Source of the DNA: Blastocladiella emersonii ATCC 22665
Taxonomy: Eukaryota > Blastocladiomycota > Blastocladiomycetes > Blastocladiales > Blastocladiaceae
Reading direction: 5' to 3'
Assembly: GCA_025594325.1 (NCBI GenBank)
Contig: JANHCV010000001.1
Span: 620,001 to 684,000, forward strand
Length of the DNA: 64,000 nt
Shown: one piece after another, positions 46,176-56,021 of the stretch
Numbering within the stretch: the stretch's first letter is position 1
Layout of the letters: every line of letters starts with the position of its first letter
The notes under the pieces: generated by a model
What the model was told of the DNA's origin: nothing
The model's database searches: none
Seen by the model: the letters and a program-made list of their open reading frames with translations, nothing else
Position numbers and translations under genes: made by a program

Positions 46176-47890
46176 ATGGACGCAATGAACGATCGGCAAC
46201 CCGCAACCGACTTTGACGCGCGCAACGCCGCGTTCCTCGCGTTCCTGCGCGCCGAGGGCGCCGCCGTGTCGGACGCGGTCGCGATCCGCGACTACTCGGC
46301 CGAGCACGCCGGCCGCGGCGTCGCCGCCACGCGCGATGTCGCCGCCGACGAGCAGCTGTTCGCGCTGCCGTACTCGGCGTGCCTCGGCGTCGAGACGTCG
46401 CGCGCCGCGGGATGGATCAAGGAGCATCCCGAGCTCGCGGAGAACGGGTGGGCGCCTGTCATTCTGGCCGTGCTGTACGAGCTCGCGTTCGCGGACACGT
46501 CCAAGTTCAAGCCGTACTTTGGTACGCTCTCTCCCTCGATGTTTTCGTTGAGATGTTGGCTGACTGACGAGAACAGACATCCTGCCCAGCACGCTCGACA
46601 CGCCCATCTTCTGGACCGCGTCCGAGCTCGCGCTGCTCGAGGGCACGGACGTGGTGCGGCGCATGGCCAAGGAGGAGTCGGACAGCATGTACCACTCGCT
46701 GCTGCTGCCCGTGGTGCGCCAGCACGTCCCCGAAAACGACTGGCCGCGCTTCTCCATCGACCGCTTCTACTTTGCCGCCTCGCTGCTCATGGCGTACGGG
46801 TTCCACCCGGGCCACATCCCGGGCGTCCACTCCGCGCCCACCGAGGAGGACGAGAGCGACGACGAGGAAGAGGAGGAGGAAGACGCGCTCCCGATCCTCG
46901 TCCCGCTCGCCGACACCCTCAACGCCGTGCACCCGTCGACGGCGCACCTCGAGCACGACGCCGACGCGCGCCTCCTGCGCATTCACGCGACCGCCGACGT
47001 GTCTGCTGGAAGCCAGATCTTCAACACGTACGGCGACCACGGTACCAGCGAGCTCCTCCGCCGCTACGGCTACGTCGAGTGGACCAACGCCTTTGACGCC
47101 GTCACGCTCGACGGGCCCGCCCTCCTCGAGCTCGCCGCCGCCGCGATCGCCACGTCGTGGGGCAAGAAGATGAAGGAGAAGGAGATTGAGGCGGAGCTCG
47201 AGAAGCGCGTACGTTGTCCCGCTAACCTCGCCATCGGCAAGCGACTGACTTTTGGAGTGGTAGGTCGACTTCCTCTCGGAAATCGACGTCTTCGAAGACG
47301 AATTCGAGGTCTCGCGCGACCGCCCCGTCCCCGCGGACCTCGTCCTGTCCGCAAAACTTCTCCTTGCCGACCCGGACACGTACCGCGCCGCGAAAAAGGA
47401 CCCGTCGCGCGTCTTCCCGACCCTCGAGTCCTACACGTCCGCGGCGCCCACCGACCGCGTCGCCGCGCCCGTGCACCTCACCCGCGCCGAAGCGGACCTC
47501 CTCGTCGCCCTCGCCGACCACCGACTCGCCATGTACCCCGCCGACACGCCCGCGGACGGTGTCGCGGTTGAGGAGTGTGCGGGGATCGCGGAGTTCGTGG
47601 ACAAGGTCAACGAGGTGGCGGGGACCGGCGGTGTGCGTGCGGCGTACGCGGCCTTTGTGCGGCGTGTTGAGCGCGGGCTCGTCCGCCGGCTCCGCGACGC
47701 GGTCGTGGGCGCGGGGACGGTCAAGACGTGGGATGTCGCGCGCAAGGAAGCGGACAAGGAGGTCGAGGGACAGGAGGAGGTCGGCAAGGTCGTGGTCGTC
47801 GAGCAGGCCGATTACGGCGTCGCCAAGAAGCGCGCGGCCGAGGCGCCGGCGGCCGCGGGGAAGCACGGCAAGAAGGCCAAGCGGAAGTAG
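46176..47890 (+). CDS. RKM4: Rkm4/SETD6-type SET-domain lysine methyltransferase
   Basis: Class VII SET methyltransferase. In budding yeast Rkm4 monomethylates a lysine of ribosomal protein eL42. Exons: 46176-46521, 46577-47208 and 47264-47890, giving 534 aa. The split SET domain opens with AEHAGRGVAATRDVAADEQL. A long insert follows, with an acidic loop (ESDDEEEEEED) not typical of the family. SET then resumes with PLADTLNAVHPSTAHLEHD and FNTYGDHGTSELLRRYGYVE, which is close to the Rkm4 wording (ADMLNA and SELLRRYGYVEW) rather than animal SETD6. As in Rkm4, Ala follows LN where many SET proteins have His. The C-terminal part is the Rubisco-methyltransferase substrate-binding-like helical domain, ending in a basic tail. 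Donors are GTACGC and GTACGT. Confidence 0.9.
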
Positions 47891-48136
47891 AGACGAGTCG
47901 GAATACACTACTTTGTCACGAGTACTGAAGGTGGCCTTGATGAAGCGGGGAAGTGGGAAGTGTGATGAGCCTGAGAAAGCTCTCTCTGGTCGAGAGCCAG
48001 GCTGATGAAGCTCGTGATGGAGATAGAGCTCGACCGCGAGCGCTCGTTGTATGACGCTGCGAGATCAGCACTTGGACTGACCGACGCTTGCTCTCGTTCT
48101 CCCCGCCTCATAAATGAACCGAGCTTTGATTTCGCC

Positions 48137-48532
48137 ATGCAACCTAAGGAAAACTCACCATGCTTGCCCAGACTACGATATGAACTACTCGAGCTGATCG
48201 CGGCGTCAGACCTCTCTGTTGCGGACCGCCTCGCCCTTCGCGCAACGTGCTGCACGATCCTTGCCAGCCCACTTTGGCGTGCGCACATCGAATGCGTAGT
48301 GTTCCGAATACACACTAGATTTCCTTGTTCCTGCCAAGCTTTACGTAAAGTGAATGCTCTTACGCCAAGACATTCATTCACGCGCAATCGCGCGGCGAGA
48401 CCGCAGCGAGGAGCGAGACGCGTTGGTCAAACGCACGTGACGCCTGGGAAATGGCAATGCCTGTTTCTCGCGCTTCGCGTGTCGCCTCGCTCTCTAGCCG
48501 TAAAGCAAATGCACATGAGTCGCACTATGTAA
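48137..48532 (+). pseudogene. truncated F-box-like gene fragment
   Basis: An ATG at 48137 opens a 131-residue frame. Residues 8-57 resemble an F-box: CLPRLRYELLELIAASDLSV, then RLALRATCCTILASPLWRAH. After about residue 60 the translation becomes Arg/Cys-rich and structureless, and the downstream DNA carries an ACGCGT/CACGTG pair. A remnant of an F-box gene whose body has been lost is most likely. A small intact protein cannot be excluded. Confidence 0.35.
48418..48439. promoter_or_regulatory. ACGCGT + CACGTG composite motif
   Basis: ACGCGT at 48418-48423 and CACGTG at 48434-48439, 10 bp apart, the same spacing as at 28061. It lies in the structureless tail of the F-box-like fragment. Confidence 0.35.
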
Positions 48533-48767
48533 CCTGATGAAACTGCTCCCCGGCTACTACGGCTATTCGATGAGCTAGCTACTCGAAAGGCGGCGGGGCC
48601 CTGCCGCTGAAGAGGCTCTTCAGAGCCAGTGAACTTTGGATGCGCAAAACAATGTATTTTTAATCATGGATACCGAGGTCGCTGAGGGGATCCTGAACAC
48701 GGTCCATATTCTAGTTGTTGAGAATTCTTTTGAGTTGCTCATGGTGGGTGAACGGCTAGCTGGTAAT

Positions 48768-50159
48768 TTAAACGTCGTTCTGCTCCTCGACCTGCTCAAA
48801 AACGGTGTCAATCCCCTCGACATTGATCGAGCGCACCCCACGCGAAACGTAATCGTTGAACCGGGTTCCAAACTTCAAGGCCAGCTCGGCAATGTCAAGC
48901 AGGATGAGGTTGTTGGTTTGGTAATCGGGGCTTAACGAGTTGCCGCGACCAAACAGCTGGAGCAGCGAGCCAAAGGCCATGGCACCGAGCGGAACAATGA
49001 TGGCCGTGCGTTTCTCGTGCCAGCCGGCTGAGAGCGTGTTGCAGATGAGCAGGATGTGGATGCGGTTCTCCGAGTAGTCCTTGAGGGTCGAGGCCAGATT
49101 GCTCGGCGGGGTCTTGGACGTGATGATGCCGACCCGCAGACCAACAAACTTCTGCGTGATGACCTGGAACCAGTACTCGCACATGTCGATGCGCGAGCCC
49201 TTGAACAGGATGCCGGGCTGGCGGCCGTTGACTGTCATTTCCTGGGACCGGCGCAGCGCCGCGGTGAGGAGCATGATGAACGCCGCCTCCGTGCGGTACA
49301 CCTTGGCGAGGATGTTGGCCTTGGCTTGCGGGTATACGTCCGCCATCATGTCGGCCTTGAGCTGGTCGTGCGAGTCGTAGCCGATGGCTTGAAGAATGTC
49401 GGGGTGGCCAGTGTCAACGTACCAGATACACTGGCGCTTGATGTGCTCCTGCGCACCTCGGACTGGACATTCAATGTGGTGGAACTGGCAGTGGCCAGAG
49501 AGCGCGGGCGGGGGGAACGCCGTGTACGTGATGATGATCTGGCCGGGCGGGCGGTTGTTGAGCAGCGTCTTGAACGTCTTGGCCGGGATGTCCTGGATCT
49601 CGTCGATCTGGATCAGCGAGTACTTCTGCTGCGTCGCGGCACCGAGCCGAACAAACGTATTGGAGCCAAAGTACTCGTGGCACGGCTCGTCGATGACCGT
49701 CTTGTGCTTGTCCATGTTGAGCCGACCGAGTAGCGAGGCCTCATACGGCAGGGTCTGCTCCTCGTTAAAGGCGAGCTCCTTGAACCGGCCGTCGTGGAAG
49801 AACGACGAGTTGGACAGGTTGATCTGCTTCCACTTGCAGATCGTGGCCGTGGCGCCGATGCGGAGGAAGAAGGGGAGCATGGCCATGACGTAGGACTTGC
49901 CAGCACCTGGCGGGATGACGACTGAGATGGCCTTGTGGCCGCTCATGACCTGCTTGAGCACCTCGAGCAGCACGTTGCGTTGATGCGGGTACAGATTCTC
50001 GAGCGCCTCCGGTTCCATTTTGAGCGCGGTGTAGAACGACTCCCACCAGCCGTAGTTGTTGGACGGCACGGCCAGTTGGCGATGCCACGGGCCAGACCAC
50101 ATCGCCTCAACACTGTCAAACTGCAGCCGAGGATGCTCGTCGGGTGCGTTGTCGGACAT
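48768..50159 (-). CDS. SF2-type helicase of unknown family
   Basis: Single uninterrupted exon, 463 aa. A full series of superfamily 2 motifs is visible: YPHQRNVL (57-64, Q/0 motif), PPGAGKS (83-89, Walker A), IQIDEIQD (183-190, DExx Walker B), TYTAF (211-215, motif III-like), GILFKGSR (316-323, motif IV), LLICNTLSAGWH (370-381, motif V) and QLFGRGNS (401-408, motif VI). Motif VI ends in Ser where QxxGRxxR would place the second Arg, so ATP coupling may be altered. The protein is shorter than RecQ or DEAH helicases and has no other domain. Lack of introns and its place in a repeat-rich island suggest a mobile or viral origin or an expanded lineage-specific family; none can be proved here. The start at 50159 is the first ATG. 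Confidence 0.65.
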   Translation of the reverse strand: MSDNAPDEHPRLQFDSVEAMWSGPWHRQLAVPSNNYGWWESFYTALKMEPEALENLYPHQRNVLLEVLKQVMSGHKAISVVIPPGAGKSYVMAMLPFFLRIGATATICKWKQINLSNSSFFHDGRFKELAFNEEQTLPYEASLLGRLNMDKHKTVIDEPCHEYFGSNTFVRLGAATQQKYSLIQIDEIQDIPAKTFKTLLNNRPPGQIIITYTAFPPPALSGHCQFHHIECPVRGAQEHIKRQCIWYVDTGHPDILQAIGYDSHDQLKADMMADVYPQAKANILAKVYRTEAAFIMLLTAALRRSQEMTVNGRQPGILFKGSRIDMCEYWFQVITQKFVGLRVGIITSKTPPSNLASTLKDYSENRIHILLICNTLSAGWHEKRTAIIVPLGAMAFGSLLQLFGRGNSLSPDYQTNNLILLDIAELALKFGTRFNDYVSRGVRSINVEGIDTVFEQVEEQNDV

Positions 50160-50825
50160 GGTGGGGAACAGGCCGAGTAGCGAGTTGGGCGGGCCGAGCA
50201 GAGGGTCGAGTAGAGGAGCGGGACGGCCGAGCGGAGGAGCGAGTCAGGCGGGCCGAGTAGAGGAGCGAGTCGGCCAAGCAAGTGTTTCGAGCGGGTCAAC
50301 GGTGATAGAGGACCTTCTTTTGCAGAAAGAGAAGAGCAAGAAACAGAGACCCGGCCCCGTTTTTGTAGTCGCGGCACCGGTCGTTGGAGGGGAGGGTGTG
50401 GCGGCGGGCACCCCGTTCGCCGCGCTGCATCGGATTGCCGCGCGGAAACGAAAAGAGCCGGTTTCGAGTGTGTCGGCTGAAGCCGCAGCGCACTGCTTGA
50501 TCGACAATAACGTCACCGCGGCGTGCGCCGCGCACTGTACAACATGCCCCGCGAGCTCGGCCAGCCAGCTCTGGGGCGTACCCGACTCATCCGCGTTGTT
50601 TATGATCCTGCAATCGTTTTAGATTGAGCTGGATCAAAAGCCCATGGCGCTGCTTTCACTAGGGAGACCGCGTCAAAACCGCCGAGACACGCTGCGAGAC
50701 GCGTCGAGAAAACACGTGATGGAGGAACGCCACAAAGGCTTGCCTGGAGCCCAGCTCGCCCGAAACGCCGACGCCTCGCCCATCGCCATCTGCTGTCCCG
50801 GAGTCGCTGAACCATCACGCATCCC
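50160..50825. other. intergenic region, helicase / broken LRR gene
   Basis: No gene recognised. Purine-rich imperfect repeats built on GGCCGAG(C/T)AGAGG run through about 50170-50275, just upstream of the helicase ATG. An ACGCGT/CACGTG pair lies at 50699-50718, about 110 bp upstream of the next + strand ATG. Confidence 0.45.
50699..50718. promoter_or_regulatory. ACGCGT + CACGTG composite motif
   Basis: ACGCGT at 50699-50704 and CACGTG at 50713-50718, 8 bp apart, in the presumed promoter of the gene starting at 50826. Confidence 0.4.
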
Positions 50826-51909
50826 ATGAATCCAATGGAAACCCGACTTCCTGCATTGCCTTATGCTCTGCTTGACCTCATCCTATGCGAGGCCGCGATG
50901 GGGCACGACGACCGGCCCGACATCATCCAGCTCCAGGGAGTGAGGCTTACCTTGCACAAGCTGCGTATGGAGTTCAGCGGTGGGGACAAGCAAGGCCTGA
51001 TGCATTATGCTCGTGTGCTGCCACGCGCGCACGCTCCGCGTACTTGGCACACCGTCAAGCAACTTGTCTTGCTCTGCACGTCCATGACGCACGCGAGCAA
51101 GAGCGGCCGAATCGACATCTTGGACGTGTGGCGCGCGTCGGGTCGCCCGCTCAAGTACAATGCAGCTGTCTTGAACGAGGCCGGCTCCGTGAATGTAATC
51201 GAGTGGTGGTACCGCAGCAACCTGCCGATGCCCAAAGCCTGGTACCGAGACGAAATTCTTGTCTATTTCAACGAGGCCATCCACTTCAGCCATTCTAAAT
51301 CCAGCACCGTGGTACGTGCACGCCGGCAGTCAGTCTGTCTTCCCAAACTCGCAATCTAACACTTCCGACTCATCCCTTTACAGGAACTGCTTCGTTGCGG
51401 CGAGTTTCGAGGCGACGCGCTGATTCGCGACCTTGTTCCGCGCCTCTCGTCCGGTTCCATCGACCAAGTAATGCTGCGGCGCTTGCGAATCAGCGAAGCC
51501 GGTATCGACATGCTTGCCACGGCTATTGCGTCACGGTCGCATCCGCGCGGTGAGCCTCGAGTGCTGCGGCATCACGGCGGCTTCGCTTCTAGCCCTCGCG
51601 CTTCCGGCGACGGTGGAAACCCTCGACCTTTCGCAGAATTGGGCGACTGATGGGTTGACGGCCGTTGTTGCTGCTGCCCCCGCTGGTTTCTCTCCGCTTC
51701 CGCCGCAGCTCAAGACGTTGATTCTTCGAAACACGCGCTTCATGAACGACGGCCACACTCAACTCTTTTTCCGCAGCCTGCCGTCATCGCTCACCACCCT
51801 CGATCTTCAGGGATCCTCCGTCAATTGGGATGTGGCCGAATCCCTTGCGCTCAGCCTTCCAGCTGGACTGAAAAACCTTGACGTTTCGCACTGCAAGTTC
51901 ACCGACTGA
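50826..51909 (+). pseudogene. broken ankyrin-like/LRR gene
   Basis: Exon 1 (50826-51311) encodes 162 residues, with a weak F-box-like start (LPALPYALLDLILCE) and an ankyrin-like pair, ASKSGRIDILDVWRASGRPL and GSVNVIEWWYRSNLP. A GTACGT donor and TACAG acceptor join it to 51384. Exon 2 begins ELLRCGEFRGDALIRDLVPR and runs into LRR sequence. Near 51533 the homology moves to the +1 frame (IRAVSLECCGITAASL), while the original frame ends at a stop at 51648-51650. The shifted LRR frame then meets a stop at 51907-51909 in mid-repeat. The intact relative at 53633-54577 shows what the frame should look like. Decay is likelier than a sequencing error because there are two lesions. Confidence 0.6.
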
Positions 51910-53632
51910 GATGCCATTTGGTATTTATAAGCGCAGTAGCACACGCTGGATGGGTGGGAAGGACAGGAACAACCGACGATGCGGGCCGCAGCGTGGTCGC
52001 CGACCCGCTTGTGCGACGAGCGACGCGTCGGCGCGCAGGCGGTTGACCGCAGCGCATGTCGCGGGAGCCGTCGCCTCGGCCGCGGTCGCCGCCAGTCCTG
52101 CTTGTTGCGCTGCTCGCGTTGTTGATGGACTTGAGCTACTCGACGGCCGACGCGAGCAGGTGGACCTTGAAGGCGGTCGGCGAGGGCAGCGGCGCGCGGT
52201 GCAGCTGGTGGACTTGAGGAGGTACTCGAGCAGCAGGTGGTGGGGACGCGCGAGAACCGAGGTGATCCCGTGCGTCGTGGTGGGGACGCGCGAGAACCGA
52301 GGTGATCCCGTGCGTCGTCGTGAGTCCGACTTCTTGACCCGGCCGTGAACGCGACCTGACTCGACAGCGAGTACAGCTGGAGCCCGGGTTGTTCAGCTAC
52401 GACTGACGCGTAACGGTCGGCTGGGACACGGGATACGGGAAGGCCGGACCGAGTCGCGTACCTTGGCCATGAACGTGTGCGCGGCCGGATACGTGCTCGA
52501 GAGCTGCGCCGACAAGTTGGTGGGCGAGCCCCGCAGCAGCTTGTCGTGGTAGATCGAGCCTATGGGTGACGTGGCGGTGACGAGTGAGCGATGATCAAGA
52601 AGGTGTTGGGCGAGCGGGTCACGTCGGCAGGCACCAGGTCAGCAACGCGAGCGCACCAGCTCGCGTGCGGTAGAACCGGACAGCGCGGACGTGCCGGGCG
52701 ATTAATCACGACGAGCACAAAAGGGATGGAGCCCGTACCGCATGATCTCGGGCGTGCCGCAAGAGCGGACGACGAGGCGGACCTTGTCGCTGCAGCGTGG
52801 TGTACTTGATGACCTACTCGAGTCGGCCGTGTCAGTGTCGGTCCGCGAGGACGCCGACCGGGTCGCCTGCCTCGAACTGGGACTCGCACGCGCAGCCGAG
52901 CGCGTGCTTGAGGCCAGCGACGACCCGAGCAGCGAGACCTCGTAGCGTGTTCTTGATCATAGTTGAGGTTTGTTGTCGTTGACCGAGGCTATGGGCGACG
53001 TGGCGGAGACAAGTGAGCAAAAGGTCAGACGAAGAGTACAATCGACGCGAACGCGCGGGTCGCGTCGTCAGGATCCATGCTGTCGACACGAGCGAATCCG
53101 CTCGGTAGGTCGAGGTCTGCGTCGCCCGCACGCAGCGCAAATCGCCTCGAGAACGCGAAGGGGAAGGCCCGTACCGCGTGGACTTGAGCGCGTCGTAGGC
53201 GCGTCGACGCGACGCGTGACGGCGCGACCCTTGTCACCGCGACTTAGCGTACTCGTCGCTCAACTCATGGCGGCCGCGAACAGGTTAGTCTCGGTCGATG
53301 GGAGAAACGGGCCGAGTCGCTTGCCGCGTACCATGTCGTGAACCTGGTCAGGATCGACGCATACACGTCGCCGCGCACTGCGGGGCGACTCTGAAGCTTG
53401 AGGTGCTTGTCGAAGGCTAGAAAGCAGGGCAAAGCGGTCTTAAGGTGAGTGCGTCAGTGAGCGAACGGAGAGCCGGCGCGGAAGGCGTGGGAACGCGGCG
53501 TGGACATCAAGCGCAGCGGGTGCGAGTGCAGTCGATGCGTGCAGGGCGTGTAGGGAGGGTGTTCGTCAGGGTACTGCCCATGTTTGACGACTTCGGCTAC
53601 ACGACGCCGTAACTAATGAACGCTGCCACTAG
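51910..53632. other. 1.7 kb decayed region between two LRR genes
   Basis: No intact gene. Short protein-like stretches occur, such as GVLDDLLESAVSVSVREDAD (+, near 52800) and related-looking motifs near 52130, 52210, 52560 and 52985, for example GGCGACGTGGCGG-type runs after a shared TATGGG. These suggest diverged copies of one sequence. The 5' exon(s) expected for the LRR gene at 53633 are not visible. A 40-bp tandem duplication is at 52237-52316. Confidence 0.4.
52237..52316. repeat. 40-bp tandem duplication
   Basis: Two identical 40-bp copies, 52237-52276 and 52277-52316, each beginning GTGGTGGGGACGCGCGAGAA. The identity implies a recent event inside otherwise decayed sequence. Confidence 0.9.
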
Positions 53633-54577
53633 GATCTGACGCGCTGCAACGAGTACCGCGGCGACGCGGTCGTCCGAGAACTTGCGCCGCGCATTGCGAG
53701 CGGCGCCATGACCCATGTCGGGCTCCGCCGCACAAAGATCAGCGACGCGGGCATCGCCTTGCTCGCAGAAGCCATTGCTGCCGCCAACGAGCGCATTGAG
53801 AGCGTCCACCTCGAGTATTGCGGCATCACGGCCTCCTCGTTCCGCACGCTTAATCTTCCCGCGACAGCCAAGACCCTCTACTTGTCGCGCAACTGGGGGA
53901 GCGAGGGCCTTGGAGCGGTGCTTGCCAACGCCCCCGCCGACTTCTCACCGCTTCCGCCGCAGCTCGAGACCCTGGTTCTCCAGGACACGCGTTTCCTGAA
54001 CCTGCGCGACGCCGAGCTCTTCTTCCACCACCTCCCGCGGTCGCTCGGCCGGCTCAGCCTCCGCGGCACCAAGATCAAGAGCAGCGTGGTCCACGCGTTC
54101 GCGCGCAGCCTCCCGCCGAACCTGCACTCGCTCGACCTCTCCGAGTGCAGCCTTAGCGACGGCGACCTCGACGCCATCTGCCCGCACCTGCCCAAGACTA
54201 TCACGCACCTCCAACTCGCCAACAATCGGTTCATTTGGGACGGAGCGTTTGCACTGGCGGGGCACCTTCCGCCAGGGCTACTCGTGTTGGACCTGTTGGG
54301 AAACATCATCAGCGACGCCGGGGTCGAGTATCTGGCCGAGCGCTTGCCGGCCGCGCTTGGTGTGCTCGACCTCGGCTGCACAGGAATCACGGACGCAGGC
54401 GTCACGGCCGTCATGACGCACCTCCCAGCGCAGCTCGAGCACCTCCGTCTGGGCGAGGCGTTGGTGTCGATGGCCATTGTGGAGGTCATTTTCGGCAACG
54501 TCCCGCCGACCCTGCAGAGTCTCTACCTTCGCACAAACGCGGGCGTCGCGGTGAGCATGGAGTTTGCGATGGCGTGA
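53633..54577 (+). CDS. leucine-rich repeat protein (5' end undefined)
   Basis: Open from an acceptor-like CTGCCACTAG at 53623-53632 to the stop at 54575-54577. The first residues, LTRCNEYRGDAVVRELAPR, parallel exon 2 of the broken gene at 51384, so this is likely the second exon of a similar gene whose first exon is lost or unrecognised. If translation starts at the ATG at 53708, the product is 289 aa. About nine LRRs of ribonuclease-inhibitor type are visible, such as LHSLDLSECSLSDGDLDAI and LGVLDLGCTGITDAGVTAVM. Such repeats form curved binding surfaces, often in F-box or signalling proteins; no partner is indicated. The frame is intact, so it may be functional or newly orphaned. Confidence 0.6.
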   Translation, partial: DLTRCNEYRGDAVVRELAPRIASGAMTHVGLRRTKISDAGIALLAEAIAAANERIESVHLEYCGITASSFRTLNLPATAKTLYLSRNWGSEGLGAVLANAPADFSPLPPQLETLVLQDTRFLNLRDAELFFHHLPRSLGRLSLRGTKIKSSVVHAFARSLPPNLHSLDLSECSLSDGDLDAICPHLPKTITHLQLANNRFIWDGAFALAGHLPPGLLVLDLLGNIISDAGVEYLAERLPAALGVLDLGCTGITDAGVTAVMTHLPAQLEHLRLGEALVSMAIVEVIFGNVPPTLQSLYLRTNAGVAVSMEFAMA

Positions 54578-54897
54578 CTCAGCTGCGCGCCCGAACACCT
54601 TGCTCTAGACATTTAGCACTTTTGGATACAGTAATAGATTTTCGCGCACGCGAACCTGTCCCTCGTTTTTGAGACGCGTCGCGATATCAGGTGCCGCTCA
54701 CGCGACGACGTGGAGATCAGAGGCGCGTCGCCGCCGCCGCCGCCACGCCGCCGCGCGCGCGCTCCTCCCTCCGCTCCCCTCGACCCTCGCCTGCCTCGAC
54801 CCCGCACCCCGTTCCGAGCGGGCGACTGGCTGCAACGCGATCCGAGCCACGCCGGATCCTGCTTTTCGCAGACCCTCGCTCCCGAATCGCGCGCGTC
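54578..54897. other. intergenic region upstream of RGG/FPALG gene
   Basis: 320 bp. Holds ACGCGT at 54674-54679 within GAGACGCGTCGCG, about 220 bp before the next ATG. No gene or repeat seen. Confidence 0.45.
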
Positions 54898-55953
54898 ATG
54901 GACAAGTCGTACCGACCCGGCCGCGGGCGCGGTGGTGCGTTGCGTGCGCGTGTTGGCCTTGCATGCGACTTGGCTCACATGTTGCCCTTCTCGCACGCGT
55001 GTATGCTATGCCCATGATGATCGACACCATGTTATCAACATAACTTTATCCGCGACGCGTGCGTTCGCTCTGCCAGGTGGAGGCTTCCAGCCGCGCAACA
55101 CCGGCGGTCCCGGCAGCGGCCCGACCGGTAGCGGCCGCGGCCGCGGCGGCACCAACCGCTACTCGAACAGCGGTGGGCCCGGCGGCAGCTGGGGCAACGA
55201 CTACCAGCAGCCGCCGTACTCGCACGGTCCGCCGCACCAGCACCATCACCAGCAGCAGCCGTACCAGCAGCACCAGCAGTCGCACCCGATCCCCGCGTCG
55301 GCCGGCGGTAGCTGGCGCCAGGCCGGGCCTGTGTCGCCGAACGCTCACGCCTACGCGCAGTCGCAGCCCCCGCCGCCTCCGCAGCACCAGCAGTCGGCGC
55401 CTGCGGCAGCGGCCCACGCGCCCGCGCTGACGGCCGACCAGTTCCCGGCGCTCGGCACGGCGCCGCCGCCCGCGCCGCCCGCGTGGGGCGGTAAGCCAGC
55501 CGGTTCCGCCTCGTCGAACCGCGGCTCGTACGCCAAGGCCGGCGGCAACTCGCCGACCGTTCCCTCGCCGACGTCCGCGACGAACGGCGGCGGCGCCGGC
55601 GTGAGCCCGGCGTCGCCGGGGCAGTCGCTCGGGTCGGCCATGTTCGGGATGCTCGTCGAGGCGAACCGGGCGCGCGCGCACCAGGAGAACGAGTTTAGCG
55701 CGACCGAGGCGACGCAGGTCATGGGGAAGCGGCTCGAGATGGTGCAGGCGGCCGAGCACGTCGTGTACGCGGCGCCGCCGGCGGCGGCGGGTGGCGAGGG
55801 TGGTCGGATCGGGTCAAGAGGTATGTCAGCTTCGAGTTTGCGTGTCGGCGGTGGTGGTGGCGGCTAACGGTGTGCGCGCGGTGTGTAGCCGGGTACCTCG
55901 CCGACGGCACGACGTCGTTCCTCGCGCACCTGCGCGAGCAGACGGCCGCGTAA
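54898..55953 (+). CDS. low-complexity RGG/Gln-rich protein with FPALG motif
   Basis: Exons by eye: 54898-54934, 55077-55820 and 55889-55953, giving 281 aa. The N-terminus, MDKSYRPGRGRGGGGFQPRN, and a following Gly/Arg/Asn stretch resemble RGG-type RNA-binding tails. A Gln/His/Pro-rich block follows, then ALTADQFPALGTAPP. A helical C-terminus reads SAMFGMLVEANRARAHQENE, with GYLADGTTSFLAHLREQTAA at the end. FPALG-type motifs occur in several eukaryotic RNA-regulatory proteins. The first intron (142 bp) is longer than its neighbours and its donor choice (GTGCGT) is tentative; the second has a GTATGT donor. No family assignment. A role in mRNP biology is a guess from composition. Confidence 0.6.
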
Positions 55954-56021
55954 CACTCACCGTTCCCTCCCCTCACCCTGTTCCGTTTCCGATGTCCATA
56001 TATCACACTCCCTCCCCCAAA

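Noticed and set aside
51910-53632. CRISPR-like or system-encoding repeat block
   Set aside because: The repeats are diverged and irregular, with a single 40-bp tandem copy and no spacers. The genome is eukaryotic.
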